The position numbers and the translations under genes were made by a program. Source: an uncultured Pelagibacteraceae bacterium (GTDB lineage: Bacteria > Pseudomonadota > Alphaproteobacteria > Pelagibacterales > Pelagibacteraceae). From it: 64,000 nucleotides of DNA. The notes under the pieces are model-generated. The model was not told where the DNA came from. It saw nothing but the letters and a program-made list of their open reading frames with translations, and made no database searches. Positions 41,851 to 54,229 of the stretch are shown here, piece by piece. Location: assembly GCA_902554745.1 (NCBI GenBank), contig CACDQA010000002.1:1-64000 (forward strand). Direction: 5' to 3'. Within the stretch, counting starts at the first letter, position 1, and each line of letters opens with the position of its first letter.

Positions 41851-44517
41851 ATGGCAGACAAAACACTCAATGAAATAAGAAATACTTTTTTGAAGTATTT
41901 TGAAAAGAACGATCATAAAATTGTGGAATCTAGTAATTTAGTTCCTAATAATGATCCTACATTGATGTTTGCCAACTCTGGAATGGTTCAGTTTAAGAAT
42001 GTATTTACTGGATTAGAAAAAAGAGATTATGTGAGAGCTACAACATCACAAAAATGTGTAAGGGCAGGTGGTAAACATAACGATTTAGAGAATGTTGGTT
42101 ATACACCAAGACATCATACATTTTTTGAAATGTTGGGAAATTTTTCTTTTGGTGATTACTTTAAAGAACAAGCAATTCACTATGCTTGGAACTTAATAAC
42201 TAAAGATTTTGGAATAGATAAAAATAGACTTTATGTAACTGTGTTTCATGAAGACGATGAGGCCTTTAATTTTTGGAAGAAAATAGCGGGTTTTAGCGAT
42301 GATAGGATTATAAGGATAGCAACTTCTGATAATTTTTGGTCAATGGGTGAGACAGGTCCATGTGGTCCATGTTCAGAAATATTCTTTGATCATGGTGGTC
42401 ATTTACAAGGAGGCTTACCTGGAACTAAAGATGAGGATGGAGATAGATTTATAGAAATTTGGAACTTGGTCTTTATGCAGTTTGAACAAGTTACTAAAGA
42501 TAAAAGAATTAATCTTCCAAAACCATCAGTTGATACTGGAATGGGATTAGAGAGAATTGCAGCTTTATTGCAAGGTTCACATGATAACTATGAAACAGAT
42601 CATTTTAAAAAAATAATTGGATCTGCATCTGAAATTACAAAAGTTAAATCAGATAAATCTAATCTAGCTAGTTTTAGAGTAATAGCTGATCACTTAAGAG
42701 CCAGTTCATTTTTAATTGCTGAGGGAGTTTTACCTTCAAATGAAGGAAGAGGATATGTTCTTAGAAGAATTATGAGAAGAGGGATGAGACACTCCCATTT
42801 ACTAGGATCTAAAGAACCAGTTTTTTATAATCTGTTTGACACTCTTAAAAATGAAATGTCTGGAAACTATCCTGAGCTAGTTAGAGCCGAGTCTTTAATC
42901 AAAGAAACTTTAAAAATGGAAGAAGAAAAATTTTTAGTTCTTTTAGATCGAGGAATAAAAATTTTAAATGATGAAATATCTAAAATAGATAAAGTTTTGC
43001 CAGGTGAGGTAGCTTTTAAATTGTATGACACTTATGGTTTTCCGTTAGATCTTACCGAAGATATTTTAAGAAACAAATCAATGTCAATTGATACTGAAAA
43101 GTTTCAATCTTTGATGAAGGAAAGTAGAGAACTTGCTAAGAAAAATTGGAAAGGTTCTGGAGATGCAGCGGTTGAAGATATCTGGTTTGGAATAAAAGAT
43201 AAAATTGAGCCAACTGAATTTTTAGGATACGAAACTAATCAAGCTGAAGGTGTCGTGTTGTCTCTTTTAAAAGACAACAAAGAAGTAGAACAGTTAAAAG
43301 AAAATGATGAGGGAATGATTATAGTAAATCAAACTCCTTTCTATGGTGAGTCTGGAGGTCAAGTCGGTGATACTGGTGAAATAGTATCAAATGATTTTAA
43401 ATTTGAAGTAACCGATGTCCAAAAAAAACTAGGAGATTTATTTGTTCATTATGGAAAGGTTAAGAGTGGATCTATAAAACTACAGGCAAGTGTAGAGTTA
43501 AAAATTGATGTGGAAAGAAGAGATAATACCCGCGCTTATCACTCAGCAACCCATCTGCTACATGAATCTTTACGAAGAGTTCTAGGTACCCATGTAACTC
43601 AAAAGGGATCTTTGGTAGAGCCAAGTAGATTAAGATTTGATTTCAGTCACATGAAACCTATTTTGAATGAGGAAATTGATAAAATAGAAGAGTTTGTAAA
43701 CACAATGGTTTCAAAAAAATCTGATGTAAAAACTAGACTAATGACACCTGATGAGGCAGTTGAAAATGGTGCTTTAGCATTATTTGGTGAAAAATACGGT
43801 GATGAAGTAAGGGTTCTTTCAATGGGAGACGAGGATGGAAAGTATTTTTCAACAGAGTTATGTGGTGGAACACACGTCAAAAACACTGGAGATATAGGTA
43901 AATTTAAGATTGTCAGTCAGTCTTCAATTGCTGCAGGGGTTAGAAGAATTGAGGCTTTAAGAGATAAACAATTAGAGGAGTATTTAAAAAATAAAGAAAA
44001 GTTATCAAACCTGTCTGCAGAAAAAGATGAAGAAACAATTAAAGAATTGAGTCAGCAAATTATTAAATTGGGAGGAAAACCAAGTTTAGAAGAAACTGAC
44101 CAGAAAACTTTAATAAAAAATTTAACTAAGCAATTAGAGACTATCTCAGTAAATGCAATTTTAGAGGACAAATCAAAAAATATTATTAAAGACGAAGAAA
44201 TAAATGGAGTTAAGTTAAGACTCCAAAAAATAGATGGATTACCTCCAAAAGAATTAAGAAAACTTGTAGATAAAGGTAAAAAAGATTTAGGCGAAGGTAT
44301 TGTGGTTGTGTTTGCAAATAAAGATGACAAGGTTGGATTAGCTGTTGGGGTAACTGATAATTTAACCAACAAGTTTGATGCAGTTCAGTTTGTTAAAGTT
44401 GGATCTGAAATAATTGGTGGAAAAGGTGGTGGAGGCAGAAAAGATTTTGCTCAAGCTGGTGGTCAAGATCAATCAAAAATTGAAGAAGCTTTTAAAAAGC
44501 TTAAGAGTTTAGTTTAA
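41851..44517 (+). CDS. alaS: Alanyl-tRNA synthetase
   Basis: [57 protein letters not shown]. Confidence 0.99.
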   Translation: MADKTLNEIRNTFLKYFEKNDHKIVESSNLVPNNDPTLMFANSGMVQFKNVFTGLEKRDYVRATTSQKCVRAGGKHNDLENVGYTPRHHTFFEMLGNFSFGDYFKEQAIHYAWNLITKDFGIDKNRLYVTVFHEDDEAFNFWKKIAGFSDDRIIRIATSDNFWSMGETGPCGPCSEIFFDHGGHLQGGLPGTKDEDGDRFIEIWNLVFMQFEQVTKDKRINLPKPSVDTGMGLERIAALLQGSHDNYETDHFKKIIGSASEITKVKSDKSNLASFRVIADHLRASSFLIAEGVLPSNEGRGYVLRRIMRRGMRHSHLLGSKEPVFYNLFDTLKNEMSGNYPELVRAESLIKETLKMEEEKFLVLLDRGIKILNDEISKIDKVLPGEVAFKLYDTYGFPLDLTEDILRNKSMSIDTEKFQSLMKESRELAKKNWKGSGDAAVEDIWFGIKDKIEPTEFLGYETNQAEGVVLSLLKDNKEVEQLKENDEGMIIVNQTPFYGESGGQVGDTGEIVSNDFKFEVTDVQKKLGDLFVHYGKVKSGSIKLQASVELKIDVERRDNTRAYHSATHLLHESLRRVLGTHVTQKGSLVEPSRLRFDFSHMKPILNEEIDKIEEFVNTMVSKKSDVKTRLMTPDEAVENGALALFGEKYGDEVRVLSMGDEDGKYFSTELCGGTHVKNTGDIGKFKIVSQSSIAAGVRRIEALRDKQLEEYLKNKEKLSNLSAEKDEETIKELSQQIIKLGGKPSLEETDQKTLIKNLTKQLETISVNAILEDKSKNIIKDEEINGVKLRLQKIDGLPPKELRKLVDKGKKDLGEGIVVVFANKDDKVGLAVGVTDNLTNKFDAVQFVKVGSEIIGGKGGGGRKDFAQAGGQDQSKIEEAFKKLKSLV

Positions 44518-45723
44518 TTTCTTTTTTAAATTACCATCAATTTCATCTAAAAATTGATTTGTAGTTAAGAATTTACTATTTGGACCAACAAGAATTGCCA
44601 AATCTTTTGTCATTGATCCACTTTCTACACACTCGATGCAAACTTTTTCTAAAGTTTGTGCAAATTTGATTAGTTCTTCATTACCATCTAATTTACCTCT
44701 GTGAGCTAATCCTCTAGTCCAAGCAAAAATTGATGCGATTGGGTTTGTTGAAGTTTCTTTTCCTTGTTGATGCATTCTATAATGTCTAGTTACTGTTCCG
44801 TGAGCAGCCTCTGCTTCCATTACTTTTCCATCTGGAGTTAATAATGTACTTGTCATTAATCCTAAAGATCCATAACCTTGTGCCATAGTATCTGATTGCA
44901 CATCTCCATCATAATTTTTGCAAGCCCAAATATATTTTCCACTCCATTTCATTGCACATGCAACCATGTCATCAATTAATCTATGTTCGTAAGTTAAATT
45001 ATTTTTTTCAAATTCGCTTTTATATTCTTTGTCGAAAATTTCTTGGAAAATATCTTTAAATCTTCCATCATATTGTTTTAGAATTGTATTTTTAGTAGAC
45101 ATATAAACAGGCCATTTTTTAATTAACCCATAACTGAAACAAGATCTTGCAAAGTCTTCAATAGACTTGTCTAAATTGTACATTGATAAAGCCACACCGG
45201 GACCTGTAAAATTAAATACTTCATATTTAATTTCATCTTTTCCATCCTCAGAAGTCCATTTCACTTCCATTTTTCCTTTTCCAGGAACTTTAAAATCTGT
45301 TGCTCTATATTGATCTCCAAATGCATGTCTCCCAATAATCACTGGATCTGTCCAAGAAGGAACAAGTTTTGGAATATTTTTACAAATAATCGGTTCTCTA
45401 AATACTGTTCCTCCAATTATATTTCTTATCGTTCCGTTTGGAGATCTCCACATTTTTTTTAAATCAAATTCTTCTACTCTTGCTTCATCAGGCGTAATCG
45501 TTGCACACTTAATTCCAACACCAATTTTTTTGATTGCATTCGCAGAGTCTATTGTGATTTGATCATCAGTATTATCTCTGCTTTTCATGCTTAAATCGTA
45601 ATATTCAATACCAAGATCTAAATATGGGAGGATTAGTTTGTTTTTAATAAACTCCCATATAATACGAGTCATTTCATCGCCATCCAGCTCTACAACTGGG
45701 TTTTTTACCTTGATTTTGCTCAT
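44509..45723 (-). CDS. icd: NADP-dependent isocitrate dehydrogenase (eukaryote-like type)
   Basis: [61 protein letters not shown]. Confidence 0.97.
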   Translation of the reverse strand: MSKIKVKNPVVELDGDEMTRIIWEFIKNKLILPYLDLGIEYYDLSMKSRDNTDDQITIDSANAIKKIGVGIKCATITPDEARVEEFDLKKMWRSPNGTIRNIIGGTVFREPIICKNIPKLVPSWTDPVIIGRHAFGDQYRATDFKVPGKGKMEVKWTSEDGKDEIKYEVFNFTGPGVALSMYNLDKSIEDFARSCFSYGLIKKWPVYMSTKNTILKQYDGRFKDIFQEIFDKEYKSEFEKNNLTYEHRLIDDMVACAMKWSGKYIWACKNYDGDVQSDTMAQGYGSLGLMTSTLLTPDGKVMEAEAAHGTVTRHYRMHQQGKETSTNPIASIFAWTRGLAHRGKLDGNEELIKFAQTLEKVCIECVESGSMTKDLAILVGPNSKFLTTNQFLDEIDGNLKKKLN

Positions 45724-45799
45724 TAAATAAAAATTATCTTATTAATTGAATTTGATCGTTTTATATACATATTAATCGAAAATTAGCAAATAGAAGAAT

Positions 45800-46447
45800 A
45801 TGTTTAGTAAGATATTTCCAAAGATTCACACAGAAGGATACAAGTTTATAGTCATAGCTGTATTCATAACTATCATTTTTCTAATAATTAATAATTTTTT
45901 AGGATTAATAGGAATTTTACTAAGTGTCTGGGTTTATTATTTTTTTAGAGATCCGAAAAGAACAATTATAGGAGATGATAGTTACTTGGTAAGCCCTGCA
46001 GATGGAGAGGTGATTAAAGTTGAAGAAGTGGATGGACCAAAAGAACTTGGACTAGAAAATAAAAAATTTAAAAAAATAAGTATTTTTATGAACGTCTTTG
46101 ACTGTCATGTGAATAGAACGCCATGTTCAGGTATTGTTGAAGATATTTTGTACAAACCAGGAAAATTTTTAAATGCATCTTTAGATAAAGCAAGCGAAGA
46201 CAATGAGAGAAATTATTATAAAATAAAAGATAAGCATGGAAACGATATTATAGTTGTTCAAATTGCAGGATTAGTTGCAAGAAGAATAGTTTGCGAAACA
46301 AATAAAAATCAGGAATTAAATCAAGGTGATAGAATTGGGATGATTAGATTTGGTAGTAGAGCAGACGTTTATTATGAAAATTATGAACCACTAGTTAAGG
46401 TTGGTCAAACAGCAATTTCAGGAGAAACACTGCTGGCTAAAAATTAA
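45800..46447 (+). CDS. psd: Phosphatidylserine decarboxylase (short form)
   Basis: SPADGEVIKVEEV, FDCHVNRTPCSG, RFGSRADVY with the GS cleavage motif. Confidence 0.94.
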   Translation: MFSKIFPKIHTEGYKFIVIAVFITIIFLIINNFLGLIGILLSVWVYYFFRDPKRTIIGDDSYLVSPADGEVIKVEEVDGPKELGLENKKFKKISIFMNVFDCHVNRTPCSGIVEDILYKPGKFLNASLDKASEDNERNYYKIKDKHGNDIIVVQIAGLVARRIVCETNKNQELNQGDRIGMIRFGSRADVYYENYEPLVKVGQTAISGETLLAKN

Positions 46448-46450
46448 TTT

Positions 46451-47260
46451 ATGGAACAGCCAAAAAACAATTTAAAAATTGTTACAGAAAAAAAAACTAA
46501 CGCAAGAGTGATTTTACCTAACATGCTAACTCTTATTGGGGTTTGTATAGGTTTATCATCAATAAGATTTGCATTGGATGGAAAATTTGAATTTGCAATT
46601 ATAGCAATTATGTTTGCTGCTCTTATTGATGGATTAGATGGAAGAATAGCTAGACTAATTAAAGGGACATCAAAAGTTGGTAAGGAGTTAGACTCTCTTA
46701 CGGACATGATAAGTTTTGGAGTAGCTCCAGCATTTATTATGTATTTCTGGAAACTAAATACATTAGGAAGATTTGGATGGTTGTTATGTTTAATATATGT
46801 AATTTGTGTTGCATTACGTTTAGCTCGTTTCAATGTGAATACAGGTCAAGCACCTTCTTGGAGAGATAATTTTTTTGAAGGAGTTCCATCTCCAGCAGGA
46901 GGTATCTTAGTTCTTACTCCATTAATTTTTAGTCTTTCAAGCTTCAATTTTATAACTATAAATTATAATATTGTTGTTCCAGTTTTTTTTATTGCAACAT
47001 CTCTATTACTGATCAGTAAATTTCCAAGTTATTCATTTAAAAAAATTGTAATTCAAAGAAAAGCAACCATTTTTCTTTTATTTGGAATAGTTTTATTTTT
47101 TGGATTACTTTTAATATATCCATTTAACGTTATATCTATTAGTGCAATCATATATTTAGGTATGCTTCCAATTAGTTTTTTTCATTATCAAAAATTAAAA
47201 AAACAAAACGAAGATCAGAATTACAAAGATGAAGATGATGATCTCGAAGATATTTTGTAA
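46451..47260 (+). CDS. pssA: CDP-diacylglycerol-serine O-phosphatidyltransferase
   Basis: DGLDGRIARLIKGTSKVGKELDSLTD CDP-alcohol phosphatidyltransferase motif; adjacent to psd. Confidence 0.94.
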   Translation: MEQPKNNLKIVTEKKTNARVILPNMLTLIGVCIGLSSIRFALDGKFEFAIIAIMFAALIDGLDGRIARLIKGTSKVGKELDSLTDMISFGVAPAFIMYFWKLNTLGRFGWLLCLIYVICVALRLARFNVNTGQAPSWRDNFFEGVPSPAGGILVLTPLIFSLSSFNFITINYNIVVPVFFIATSLLLISKFPSYSFKKIVIQRKATIFLLFGIVLFFGLLLIYPFNVISISAIIYLGMLPISFFHYQKLKKQNEDQNYKDEDDDLEDIL

Positions 47261-48171
47261 TGAAAAAAAATGTCATTGTATCATTAGCTGATTCAAATTA
47301 TTTCCCTTTATTAAATGAGTTAATAGACTCTATAAAAAGATTTAAAGAGAGCTCTGAAGTTGCAATATGTATTTTGGATGCTGGTCTATTAGAAGATCAA
47401 AAGAAAGAATTATCATCAAAAGTAGATGAAATAAAATCAGCAGAATGGGATATAAAAGTTCCAGATAGTAAAATCAAAGGGCGTGAATGGTTAAAGAGCC
47501 AAGTATCCAGGGCCTTTTTACCCAAATATTTTCCAAGCTATGAAAAATATTTATGGATTGATTGTGATGCTTGGGTCAATGATTGGCAATCCGTTGAGCT
47601 TTATTTTAAAGCGTGTGAAAATGGTAAATTAGGAATTACACAAACTATCGGACCAGGTTACAAGATTACTTCTAGAGTAAATTGGGTATTTGGAAAACTA
47701 GCAATTATTAAATCTCAAAATTTTAAACATGCAATAAAATCTAATATTAATTTAGAAAAAGCTAGAAAGTTAGCCTTTGCTCCTCATATCAATATTGGTG
47801 TTTTTTCATTAGAAAAAAATTCAATGTGCTGGAATTCATGGCAAGAAAACCTAAAGCAAACACTTAAAGGTGGAGAAATATTTGGCTCTGAACAATTAGC
47901 AATGAATATGTCTGTGTATGTTGATAACGTCGAAACTGAATTCCTTCCATTACACTGTAATTGGATCACTAGTAATCTTTTACCAAAATTTGATGAGGAT
48001 AAAGATACATGGGTAGAGCCTTATTTACCTAATTATAAAATTGGAATTATGCATTTAGCTGCTGGTATCTGGAAAGATAACGAAGATATGAGACTTAACA
48101 AGAGTATTAAAATAAATATTCAAACTCTTACAGGTAAAATTTTAAATAAAAGTTTAAGATTTATTAATTAA
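47260..48171 (+). CDS. Glycosyltransferase (GT8-like)
   Basis: YEKYLWIDCDAWVNDW DxD motif, FAPHINIGVFSLEKN. Confidence 0.72.
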   Translation: MKKNVIVSLADSNYFPLLNELIDSIKRFKESSEVAICILDAGLLEDQKKELSSKVDEIKSAEWDIKVPDSKIKGREWLKSQVSRAFLPKYFPSYEKYLWIDCDAWVNDWQSVELYFKACENGKLGITQTIGPGYKITSRVNWVFGKLAIIKSQNFKHAIKSNINLEKARKLAFAPHINIGVFSLEKNSMCWNSWQENLKQTLKGGEIFGSEQLAMNMSVYVDNVETEFLPLHCNWITSNLLPKFDEDKDTWVEPYLPNYKIGIMHLAAGIWKDNEDMRLNKSIKINIQTLTGKILNKSLRFIN

Positions 48172-48783
48172 TTGAAAAAAAATAAAATATCCAAGAACTG
48201 GGTTAATAAGCAGCATAGGGACATCTATGTAAGACAATCTAAAGTAGATGGGTATCGCGCTAGATCAGCTTACAAATTAATTGAAATTGATGAAAAATTT
48301 AAAATTTTTAAAGGTGGATTATCAGTAATTGATATTGGTGCAGCTCCAGGAAGCTGGTCACAATATGCTCTTAAAGCAGCTAAAAGTGGGAAATTGGTAT
48401 CTGTAGATTTAAAAAAAATGGAACCCATAGGTAATAGTGTTCAAATCCAAGGAGATTTTACAGAAGAAAAAACTCAAGAAGAAATTAAAAAACATATAAA
48501 CGGTAAAGTTGATGTCGTAATGTCTGATATGGCCGTAGATACAACTGGTATTAAAAATATAGACTCAATTCAAACTGGAGAACTATGTAAAGAAGCAATG
48601 TTTTTTGCAAAAGATTTGATGAAAGAAAATGGATATTTTATTTCAAAAATTTTCATGGGAGGAACATTTAACGAAATCGTCGCAGAGGGAAAAAAATATT
48701 TTAAAGAAGTTAAGGTTTTTAAACCAAAATCTAGTAGAAAAGATTCAAAAGAAAGTTTTATAATTTGTAGAAAAGTCCGATAG
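48172..48783 (+). CDS. rlmE: 23S rRNA (uridine-2'-O)-methyltransferase RlmE/FtsJ
   Basis: VDGYRARSAYKLIEIDEKF, VIDIGAAPGSWSQYAL, VMSDMAVDTTG; TTG start. Confidence 0.95.
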   Translation: MKKNKISKNWVNKQHRDIYVRQSKVDGYRARSAYKLIEIDEKFKIFKGGLSVIDIGAAPGSWSQYALKAAKSGKLVSVDLKKMEPIGNSVQIQGDFTEEKTQEEIKKHINGKVDVVMSDMAVDTTGIKNIDSIQTGELCKEAMFFAKDLMKENGYFISKIFMGGTFNEIVAEGKKYFKEVKVFKPKSSRKDSKESFIICRKVR

Positions 48784-48820
48784 AGACTTTTAATTTAAAA
48801 GGAATCGTATATAAAAGATT

Positions 48821-49897
48821 ATGGTTCCCATAAAAGAAGCACTTACCTTTGATGATGTTACATTAGCTCCAAAGTATTCAGAAATATTACCTTCTGATGC
48901 TGACACCAGTGTATTTTTAACAAAGCATTTGAAACTTAAAATTCCACTTTTATCATCTGCAATGGATACTGTCACAGAGAGCAAAATGGCAATAGCTATA
49001 GCTAAAGCTGGGGGTATTGGAGTAATTCACAGAAACCTTGATATAAAAAAACAATTATTGGAGATAAAAAAAGTAAAAAAACAAAAACTAATTGTTGGAG
49101 CAGCTGTAGGTGCAGCACCAATTGAATTTATTAGAGCTAAAAAAATAATTAAAGAAGGTGTAGATTTAATCGTAGTAGACACAGCACATGGCCATACAAA
49201 GAAAGTTGCCGAAATAATTAAATATATAAAAAAAATAAAAACTAACAAAATTGCTTTATGTGCGGGAAATATTGCTACACCTGAAGCTGCAAAATTCCTA
49301 ATAAAATTAGGAGTAGATATAATTAAAATTGGTATAGGGCCAGGTTCTATTTGTACAACAAGACTGGTTGCTGGAATAGGAGTTCCTCAATTAAGCGCAA
49401 TTTTAGCTGTAAGAAGTGGTTTAAAAAATAAAAATGTTAAAATAATTTCAGATGGTGGAATAAAATATTCTGGTGATTTAGCAAAAGCTTTTGCTGCAGG
49501 AGCTGATGCTGTAATGATCGGTTCGTTATTTGCAGGTACAAACGAAACTCCAGGGAAATTAATTAAAAAAAATGGACAGCTTTTCAAAAGTTTTAGAGGC
49601 ATGGGTTCTGTTGGTGCTATGAACAAAGGGTCAGCTGATAGATACTTTCAAAAAAAACAAAAAGACTCCTCGAAATATGTGCCTGAGGGTGTTGAAGGTT
49701 TTGTAAAGTATAAGGGAGATGTTGGGAGTATTATTTATAAATTAATTGGTGGATTGAAATCTTCAATGGGTTATCTTGGATCAAAAACAATCATTAAATT
49801 AAGAAATAAACCACAATTTGTGAAAATTACAAAAGCTGGATTTTACGAAAGTATGGTTCATAATGTGGATGTGGTAAAAAACGATAGTAAATATTAA
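48821..49897 (+). CDS. guaB: IMP dehydrogenase lacking CBS domains
   Basis: [26 protein letters not shown] catalytic loop, [30 protein letters not shown]; only 358 aa. Confidence 0.95.
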   Translation: MVPIKEALTFDDVTLAPKYSEILPSDADTSVFLTKHLKLKIPLLSSAMDTVTESKMAIAIAKAGGIGVIHRNLDIKKQLLEIKKVKKQKLIVGAAVGAAPIEFIRAKKIIKEGVDLIVVDTAHGHTKKVAEIIKYIKKIKTNKIALCAGNIATPEAAKFLIKLGVDIIKIGIGPGSICTTRLVAGIGVPQLSAILAVRSGLKNKNVKIISDGGIKYSGDLAKAFAAGADAVMIGSLFAGTNETPGKLIKKNGQLFKSFRGMGSVGAMNKGSADRYFQKKQKDSSKYVPEGVEGFVKYKGDVGSIIYKLIGGLKSSMGYLGSKTIIKLRNKPQFVKITKAGFYESMVHNVDVVKNDSKY

Positions 49898-50337
49898 TGA
49901 GCAAATTTTTAAAATTAATAGGATTTATACTTTTAACAATTTCTTTTAACAGCACGTCTTTTAGTAAAGAAAATTTTTTTAATGAAGCTTTAGAATTATT
50001 TAAAAAAGAAAAATATGAAGATGCACGTTTTTTATTTGAGAGAAATATTGTCTTTAATCCAAAAGATGCAAACTCATATTTATATTTAGCAAAAATTTAT
50101 AACCAAGAAGAAAATCAAAGAAAAGAAGAATACAATTTAGAAACTACACTTTTAATTGAGCCTGATAACGAGGAAGCTTTATTAATGTTAATGAAAATTG
50201 CTTTAGAAAAATCTAATTATGAAAAAGTCAAAGATCTTTCAGATAAGTTCGTAAAAGTTTGCAAAAATTTATGTGATGAAAACAAAGATATTCAAGAGTC
50301 ATTAAAAAATATAGAACCTGAAAATAATGAGTCTTGA
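49897..50337 (+). CDS. TPR-containing exported protein
   Basis: Signal peptide and TPR units ([40 protein letters not shown]). Confidence 0.7.
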   Translation: MSKFLKLIGFILLTISFNSTSFSKENFFNEALELFKKEKYEDARFLFERNIVFNPKDANSYLYLAKIYNQEENQRKEEYNLETTLLIEPDNEEALLMLMKIALEKSNYEKVKDLSDKFVKVCKNLCDENKDIQESLKNIEPENNES

Positions 50338-51889
50338 TCAAAATCTTAACAAAATCTTAATAATAGATTTTGGTTCTCAATTTACTCAATTAATTGCAAG
50401 AAGAGTAAGAGAATTAGGTGTTTTTTCTGAAATAGTTAGTCACAAAAAAATAAAACTAAAAGACATAAATCACAGTATTAAAGGAATAGTATTATCTGGT
50501 GGTCCATTAAATGTTTATCAAATAAATAAATATTCATTTGATAAAAAAATTTTACAACTTGATGTGCCAGTTCTTGGAATATGTTTTGGGCATCAAATTT
50601 TATCAAAACTTAATGGTGGAAAGGTAAAACAATCAAAACATAGAGAATTTGGTCTAGCTAATGTTTATAAAAAAAATAACAGTCTTTTAACAACTAATTT
50701 TTTTGGAAATAAAAAATCCAAACAAGTTTGGATGAGCCATGCTGATCAAGTTTCAAAACTGCCTAAAAATTTTAAAGTTGTTGCATCGAGCACAAATTCA
50801 AAATTTGCAATTGTTGAAAATAAAATTAAAAAATATTATGGGGTACAATTTCATCCAGAGGTGACTCACACAGAGAATGGAAAAAAATTAATAAGTAATT
50901 TTATTTTTTTAATTTGTAAAATTAAAAGAAATTGGTCCTCTAAGGATCAAAAAAATCAGCTTATTAAAGATGTTAGAAAACAACTTGGAAATAACAAAGT
51001 TATTTGTGCATTATCAGGAGGTGTAGACAGTAGTGTGGTCGCTCAATTACTGAATAAAGCTATTGGTAAAAAACTTTATTGTATTTTTGTAAACACTGGC
51101 CTTTTAAGAAAAAATGAGGAAGTCCAAGTAGTTCAAACTTTTAAGAAGCGTTTAAAAATGAATTTAATTTATGTAAATGCTGAAAAGGAATTCTTAAAAA
51201 AATTAAAAAATGTTTCTGATCCAGAAAAAAAAAGAAAAATAATTGGTAATTTATTTATTAAAATATTTGAGCGGTATGCTAAGAAAATTAAAAATGTTAA
51301 ATTTTTAGCTCAGGGCACCCTTTATCCGGACTTGATTGAAAGTAAATCAGTTACTGGAAGCCAAACTTCTAAAATTAAATCACACCATAATGTCGGTGGC
51401 TTACCAAAAAAAATGAATTTAAAATTAGTAGAACCACTAAAATTCTTATTTAAGGATGAGGTAAGAAAATTAGGATTAGAGTTAAATTTAAGTAAAGAAA
51501 TTATTTCAAGACATCCTTTTCCTGGACCAGGCTTAGCAATTCGAATGCCAGGCATAATAACTAATGAAAAAATTAAAATTTTAAAAGAAGCTGATTTTTA
51601 CTTTATTCAAGCTTTAAAAGATCACGGTCTTTATCATAAGATTTGGCAAGCATATGCAGCATTGCTGCCAGTTAAAACTGTAGGTGTTATGGGAGATAAT
51701 CGAACCTATGAATATTTATGTTTATTAAGAGCAATTACATCTGAAGACGGAATGACAGCAGATTATTATGAATTTAAAAAGTCTTTTATGCAAACTATTT
51801 CAAATAAAATAGTTAACAGTATAAGAGGTATAAATAGAGTAGTGTATGATGTTACTTCAAAACCACCAAGCACTATTGAATTAGAGTAG
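50327..51889 (+). CDS. guaA: GMP synthase (glutamine-hydrolysing)
   Basis: [54 protein letters not shown]. Confidence 0.98.
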   Translation: MSLDQNLNKILIIDFGSQFTQLIARRVRELGVFSEIVSHKKIKLKDINHSIKGIVLSGGPLNVYQINKYSFDKKILQLDVPVLGICFGHQILSKLNGGKVKQSKHREFGLANVYKKNNSLLTTNFFGNKKSKQVWMSHADQVSKLPKNFKVVASSTNSKFAIVENKIKKYYGVQFHPEVTHTENGKKLISNFIFLICKIKRNWSSKDQKNQLIKDVRKQLGNNKVICALSGGVDSSVVAQLLNKAIGKKLYCIFVNTGLLRKNEEVQVVQTFKKRLKMNLIYVNAEKEFLKKLKNVSDPEKKRKIIGNLFIKIFERYAKKIKNVKFLAQGTLYPDLIESKSVTGSQTSKIKSHHNVGGLPKKMNLKLVEPLKFLFKDEVRKLGLELNLSKEIISRHPFPGPGLAIRMPGIITNEKIKILKEADFYFIQALKDHGLYHKIWQAYAALLPVKTVGVMGDNRTYEYLCLLRAITSEDGMTADYYEFKKSFMQTISNKIVNSIRGINRVVYDVTSKPPSTIELE

Positions 51890-51911
51890 TTTTTAATTAT
51901 AAATTAACATT

Positions 51912-52331
51912 ATGAAATATTTACACACAATGATTAGAGTTAAAGACGTGGATGAGTCCCTAAGATTTTTCTGCGAAGGGCTTGGTTTAAAAGAAACAAG
52001 AAGAATGGAAAATGAAAAAGGAAGATTTACTTTAATTTTTCTTGCAGCACCAAATGATGAAAAAGCAGAAATAGAATTAACATATAATTGGGATGGTGAT
52101 GAGCTTGGAGAAGGTTCAAGAAATTTTGGTCATCTTGCCTATAGAGTAGATAATATTTATGAAACTTGCCAAAGATTAATGGACATGGGCTACACGATTA
52201 ATAGACCGCCAAGAGATGGTCATATGGCTTTTGTTAGATCACCAGACAAAATTTCAATTGAAATACTTCAAGAGGGAAATTTAGAACCTAAAGAGCCTTG
52301 GGCTTCAATGGAGAATACTGGTACCTGGTAA
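51912..52331 (+). CDS. gloA: Lactoylglutathione lyase (glyoxalase I)
   Basis: HTMIRVKDVDESLRFFCEGLGLKETRR, IELTYNW, GHLAYRVDNIY. Confidence 0.92.
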   Translation: MKYLHTMIRVKDVDESLRFFCEGLGLKETRRMENEKGRFTLIFLAAPNDEKAEIELTYNWDGDELGEGSRNFGHLAYRVDNIYETCQRLMDMGYTINRPPRDGHMAFVRSPDKISIEILQEGNLEPKEPWASMENTGTW

Positions 52332-52341
52332 TATTTTTCTA

Positions 52342-52743
52342 ATGTGGATTGCTAAGTTTAACAAACCATACAAGGAAAAAATTAAAAAATTAACTTTTAA
52401 TTTTGCAGATATTAAGAAGGGTGAAACGATGCTAATTTCATCTCCAAGTTCAATAGCAAAATATATTCATAAAATTCCTAAAGGTAAAAAAAAGACAGTT
52501 ATTGAAATGAGAGAAGCTTTAGCTAAAAAAGCCAAAGCTAACAAAACGTGCCCAGTATCTACAGGGATTTTTTTAAGAATTGCTATAGAGGCATCATTAG
52601 AGGAACAAATTAAAAAAAAAACTAAAAAACCAAAACTTCCTTTTTGGAGAATTATTGACGAAAAATCTCCTATTGCAAAGAAACTATCTATATCTAAAAA
52701 GCTTTTGAAAGCTTATAAGAACCAAGAATTTATAAATGAGTAA
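52342..52743 (+). CDS. MGMT/ATL-like small protein
   Basis: IPKGKKKTVIEMREALAKKAKANKTCPVSTGIFLRIAIEA...LPFWRII pattern resembling small MGMT-family/alkyltransferase-like proteins; the classic PCHR active site is absent. Confidence 0.55.
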   Translation: MWIAKFNKPYKEKIKKLTFNFADIKKGETMLISSPSSIAKYIHKIPKGKKKTVIEMREALAKKAKANKTCPVSTGIFLRIAIEASLEEQIKKKTKKPKLPFWRIIDEKSPIAKKLSISKKLLKAYKNQEFINE

Positions 52744-53506
52744 AATTAAAAAATTTATTGCAAAAAAAAATAAGTCAAAAATAGTTAGTCTAACTGCCTA
52801 TTCAAAAAATATTGCTTCTATATTAGATAATTATTGTGATTTAATTTTAGTAGGAGACTCACTTGGTTCGGTTTTATACAATTATATATCTACAAGAGAA
52901 GTAAATTTGAGCACTATGATTGAACATTCTAAAAGTGTGAGAATGGGTATAAAAAAAAGTTTAATGATTGTTGATATGCCACATAACACTTATCGAACTC
53001 CTAAAGAGGCAGTGAAAAATGCAAAACAAATAATGAAAAAAACAAAGTGTGATGGTGTAAAATTAGAAGGTGGAAAAAAAATTTATGAAATAATCAAATC
53101 TTTAGTTAAAAACAAAATTCCAGTCATGGGCCATCTAGGGTTGCTTCCGCAGTCAGATAAAACTTTCAAATTTAAAGGAAAAAAAAAGTTAGAGAGAAAC
53201 AACATTATAAGAGACTCACAATTATTAGAAAAAGCTGGAGTGTTTTCAATTGTTTTAGAATGTGTTGAAACTTCTTTAGCAAAGCTTGTCACGCAAAATT
53301 TAAAGATACCAACTATTGGTATAGGAGCTTCTAAATATTGTGATGGTCAAATATTAGTTTTTGATGATTTAATTGGCTTAAATCCAACGAATTATAAGTT
53401 TGTAAAAAAATATGCCAATATAAGAAATAATATTTCTAAAGCTGTTTCAAATTATTCAAAAGAAGTAAGAAAAATTAAATTTCCTAATAAAAAAAATTCT
53501 TTTTAA
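52736..53506 (+). CDS. panB: 3-methyl-2-oxobutanoate hydroxymethyltransferase
   Basis: LTAYSKNIASILDNYCDLILVGDSLG, VMGHLGLLPQS, GIGASKYCDGQILV. Confidence 0.95.
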   Translation: MSKIKKFIAKKNKSKIVSLTAYSKNIASILDNYCDLILVGDSLGSVLYNYISTREVNLSTMIEHSKSVRMGIKKSLMIVDMPHNTYRTPKEAVKNAKQIMKKTKCDGVKLEGGKKIYEIIKSLVKNKIPVMGHLGLLPQSDKTFKFKGKKKLERNNIIRDSQLLEKAGVFSIVLECVETSLAKLVTQNLKIPTIGIGASKYCDGQILVFDDLIGLNPTNYKFVKKYANIRNNISKAVSNYSKEVRKIKFPNKKNSF

Positions 53507-54118
53507 TTAAAAGTATTTTTTAAATTCTTCATTAATATTTAATATTTCAAGATCAACCAATCCACCTATTACTAATTGTAGACCAACAATTAAGATAAAT
53601 ACTAATCCGATATAAGCTATCCAAATATGTCTTTGTATATAATTAGCCATATATGTCGCTAAAGCACCAGTTAAAACAACTGATAACATCAGTCCAAATA
53701 TCATAAATCCAAAATATCCTTTTGCTGCCGCAACTACGCCAATGACATTATCAAAACTAATCATGATATCTGCAAATAATACTTTTCCAATGCTGCTAAT
53801 GTATGAAGGCTCTTTTCCTTTTTTAGTAGTAGGTTTTACTTTTTTAATGTCTAGTAAATCTTTTCTTAAATCATTTACAATCCAAATTAATAATAAACCA
53901 CCCAAAATTTTTATAAAATAAAATTCAAATAAAAAAGTCGCAAAAATTGCAAAAAAAATTTTAAAAACAAAGGCTCCAATTACACCCCAAAGAATTATTT
54001 GTTTTCTATTTTTTGGAACAAAATTTGAAGCAATAGACCCAACTATTACCGCATTATCTGCTGTTAATATAATTGTGATAAAAATTATATTGGTTAAAAT
54101 TATGAGCTCTTCAATCAA
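53507..54118 (-). CDS. TerC/YjbE-family integral membrane protein (putative metal transport)
   Basis: NIIFITIILTADNAVIVG, LFADIMISFDNVIGVVAAA paired acidic/Asn TM motifs. Confidence 0.87.
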   Translation of the reverse strand: MIEELIILTNIIFITIILTADNAVIVGSIASNFVPKNRKQIILWGVIGAFVFKIFFAIFATFLFEFYFIKILGGLLLIWIVNDLRKDLLDIKKVKPTTKKGKEPSYISSIGKVLFADIMISFDNVIGVVAAAKGYFGFMIFGLMLSVVLTGALATYMANYIQRHIWIAYIGLVFILIVGLQLVIGGLVDLEILNINEEFKKYF

Positions 54119-54229
54119 GATAACATTATAATAGTATAATCTGACAATTTTTCAATGAGACCATAATGATAATTTTATTGATTTAACCTCTAAGAGATAA
54201 TTAAATGTTAATTTTAAAAAGGAGGATAG

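Noticed and set aside
43647-44372. Antisense ORFs within alaS (79 and 106 aa)
   Set aside because: Ser/Phe/Leu-rich antisense translations of a conserved gene; typical spurious ORFs in AT-rich DNA.
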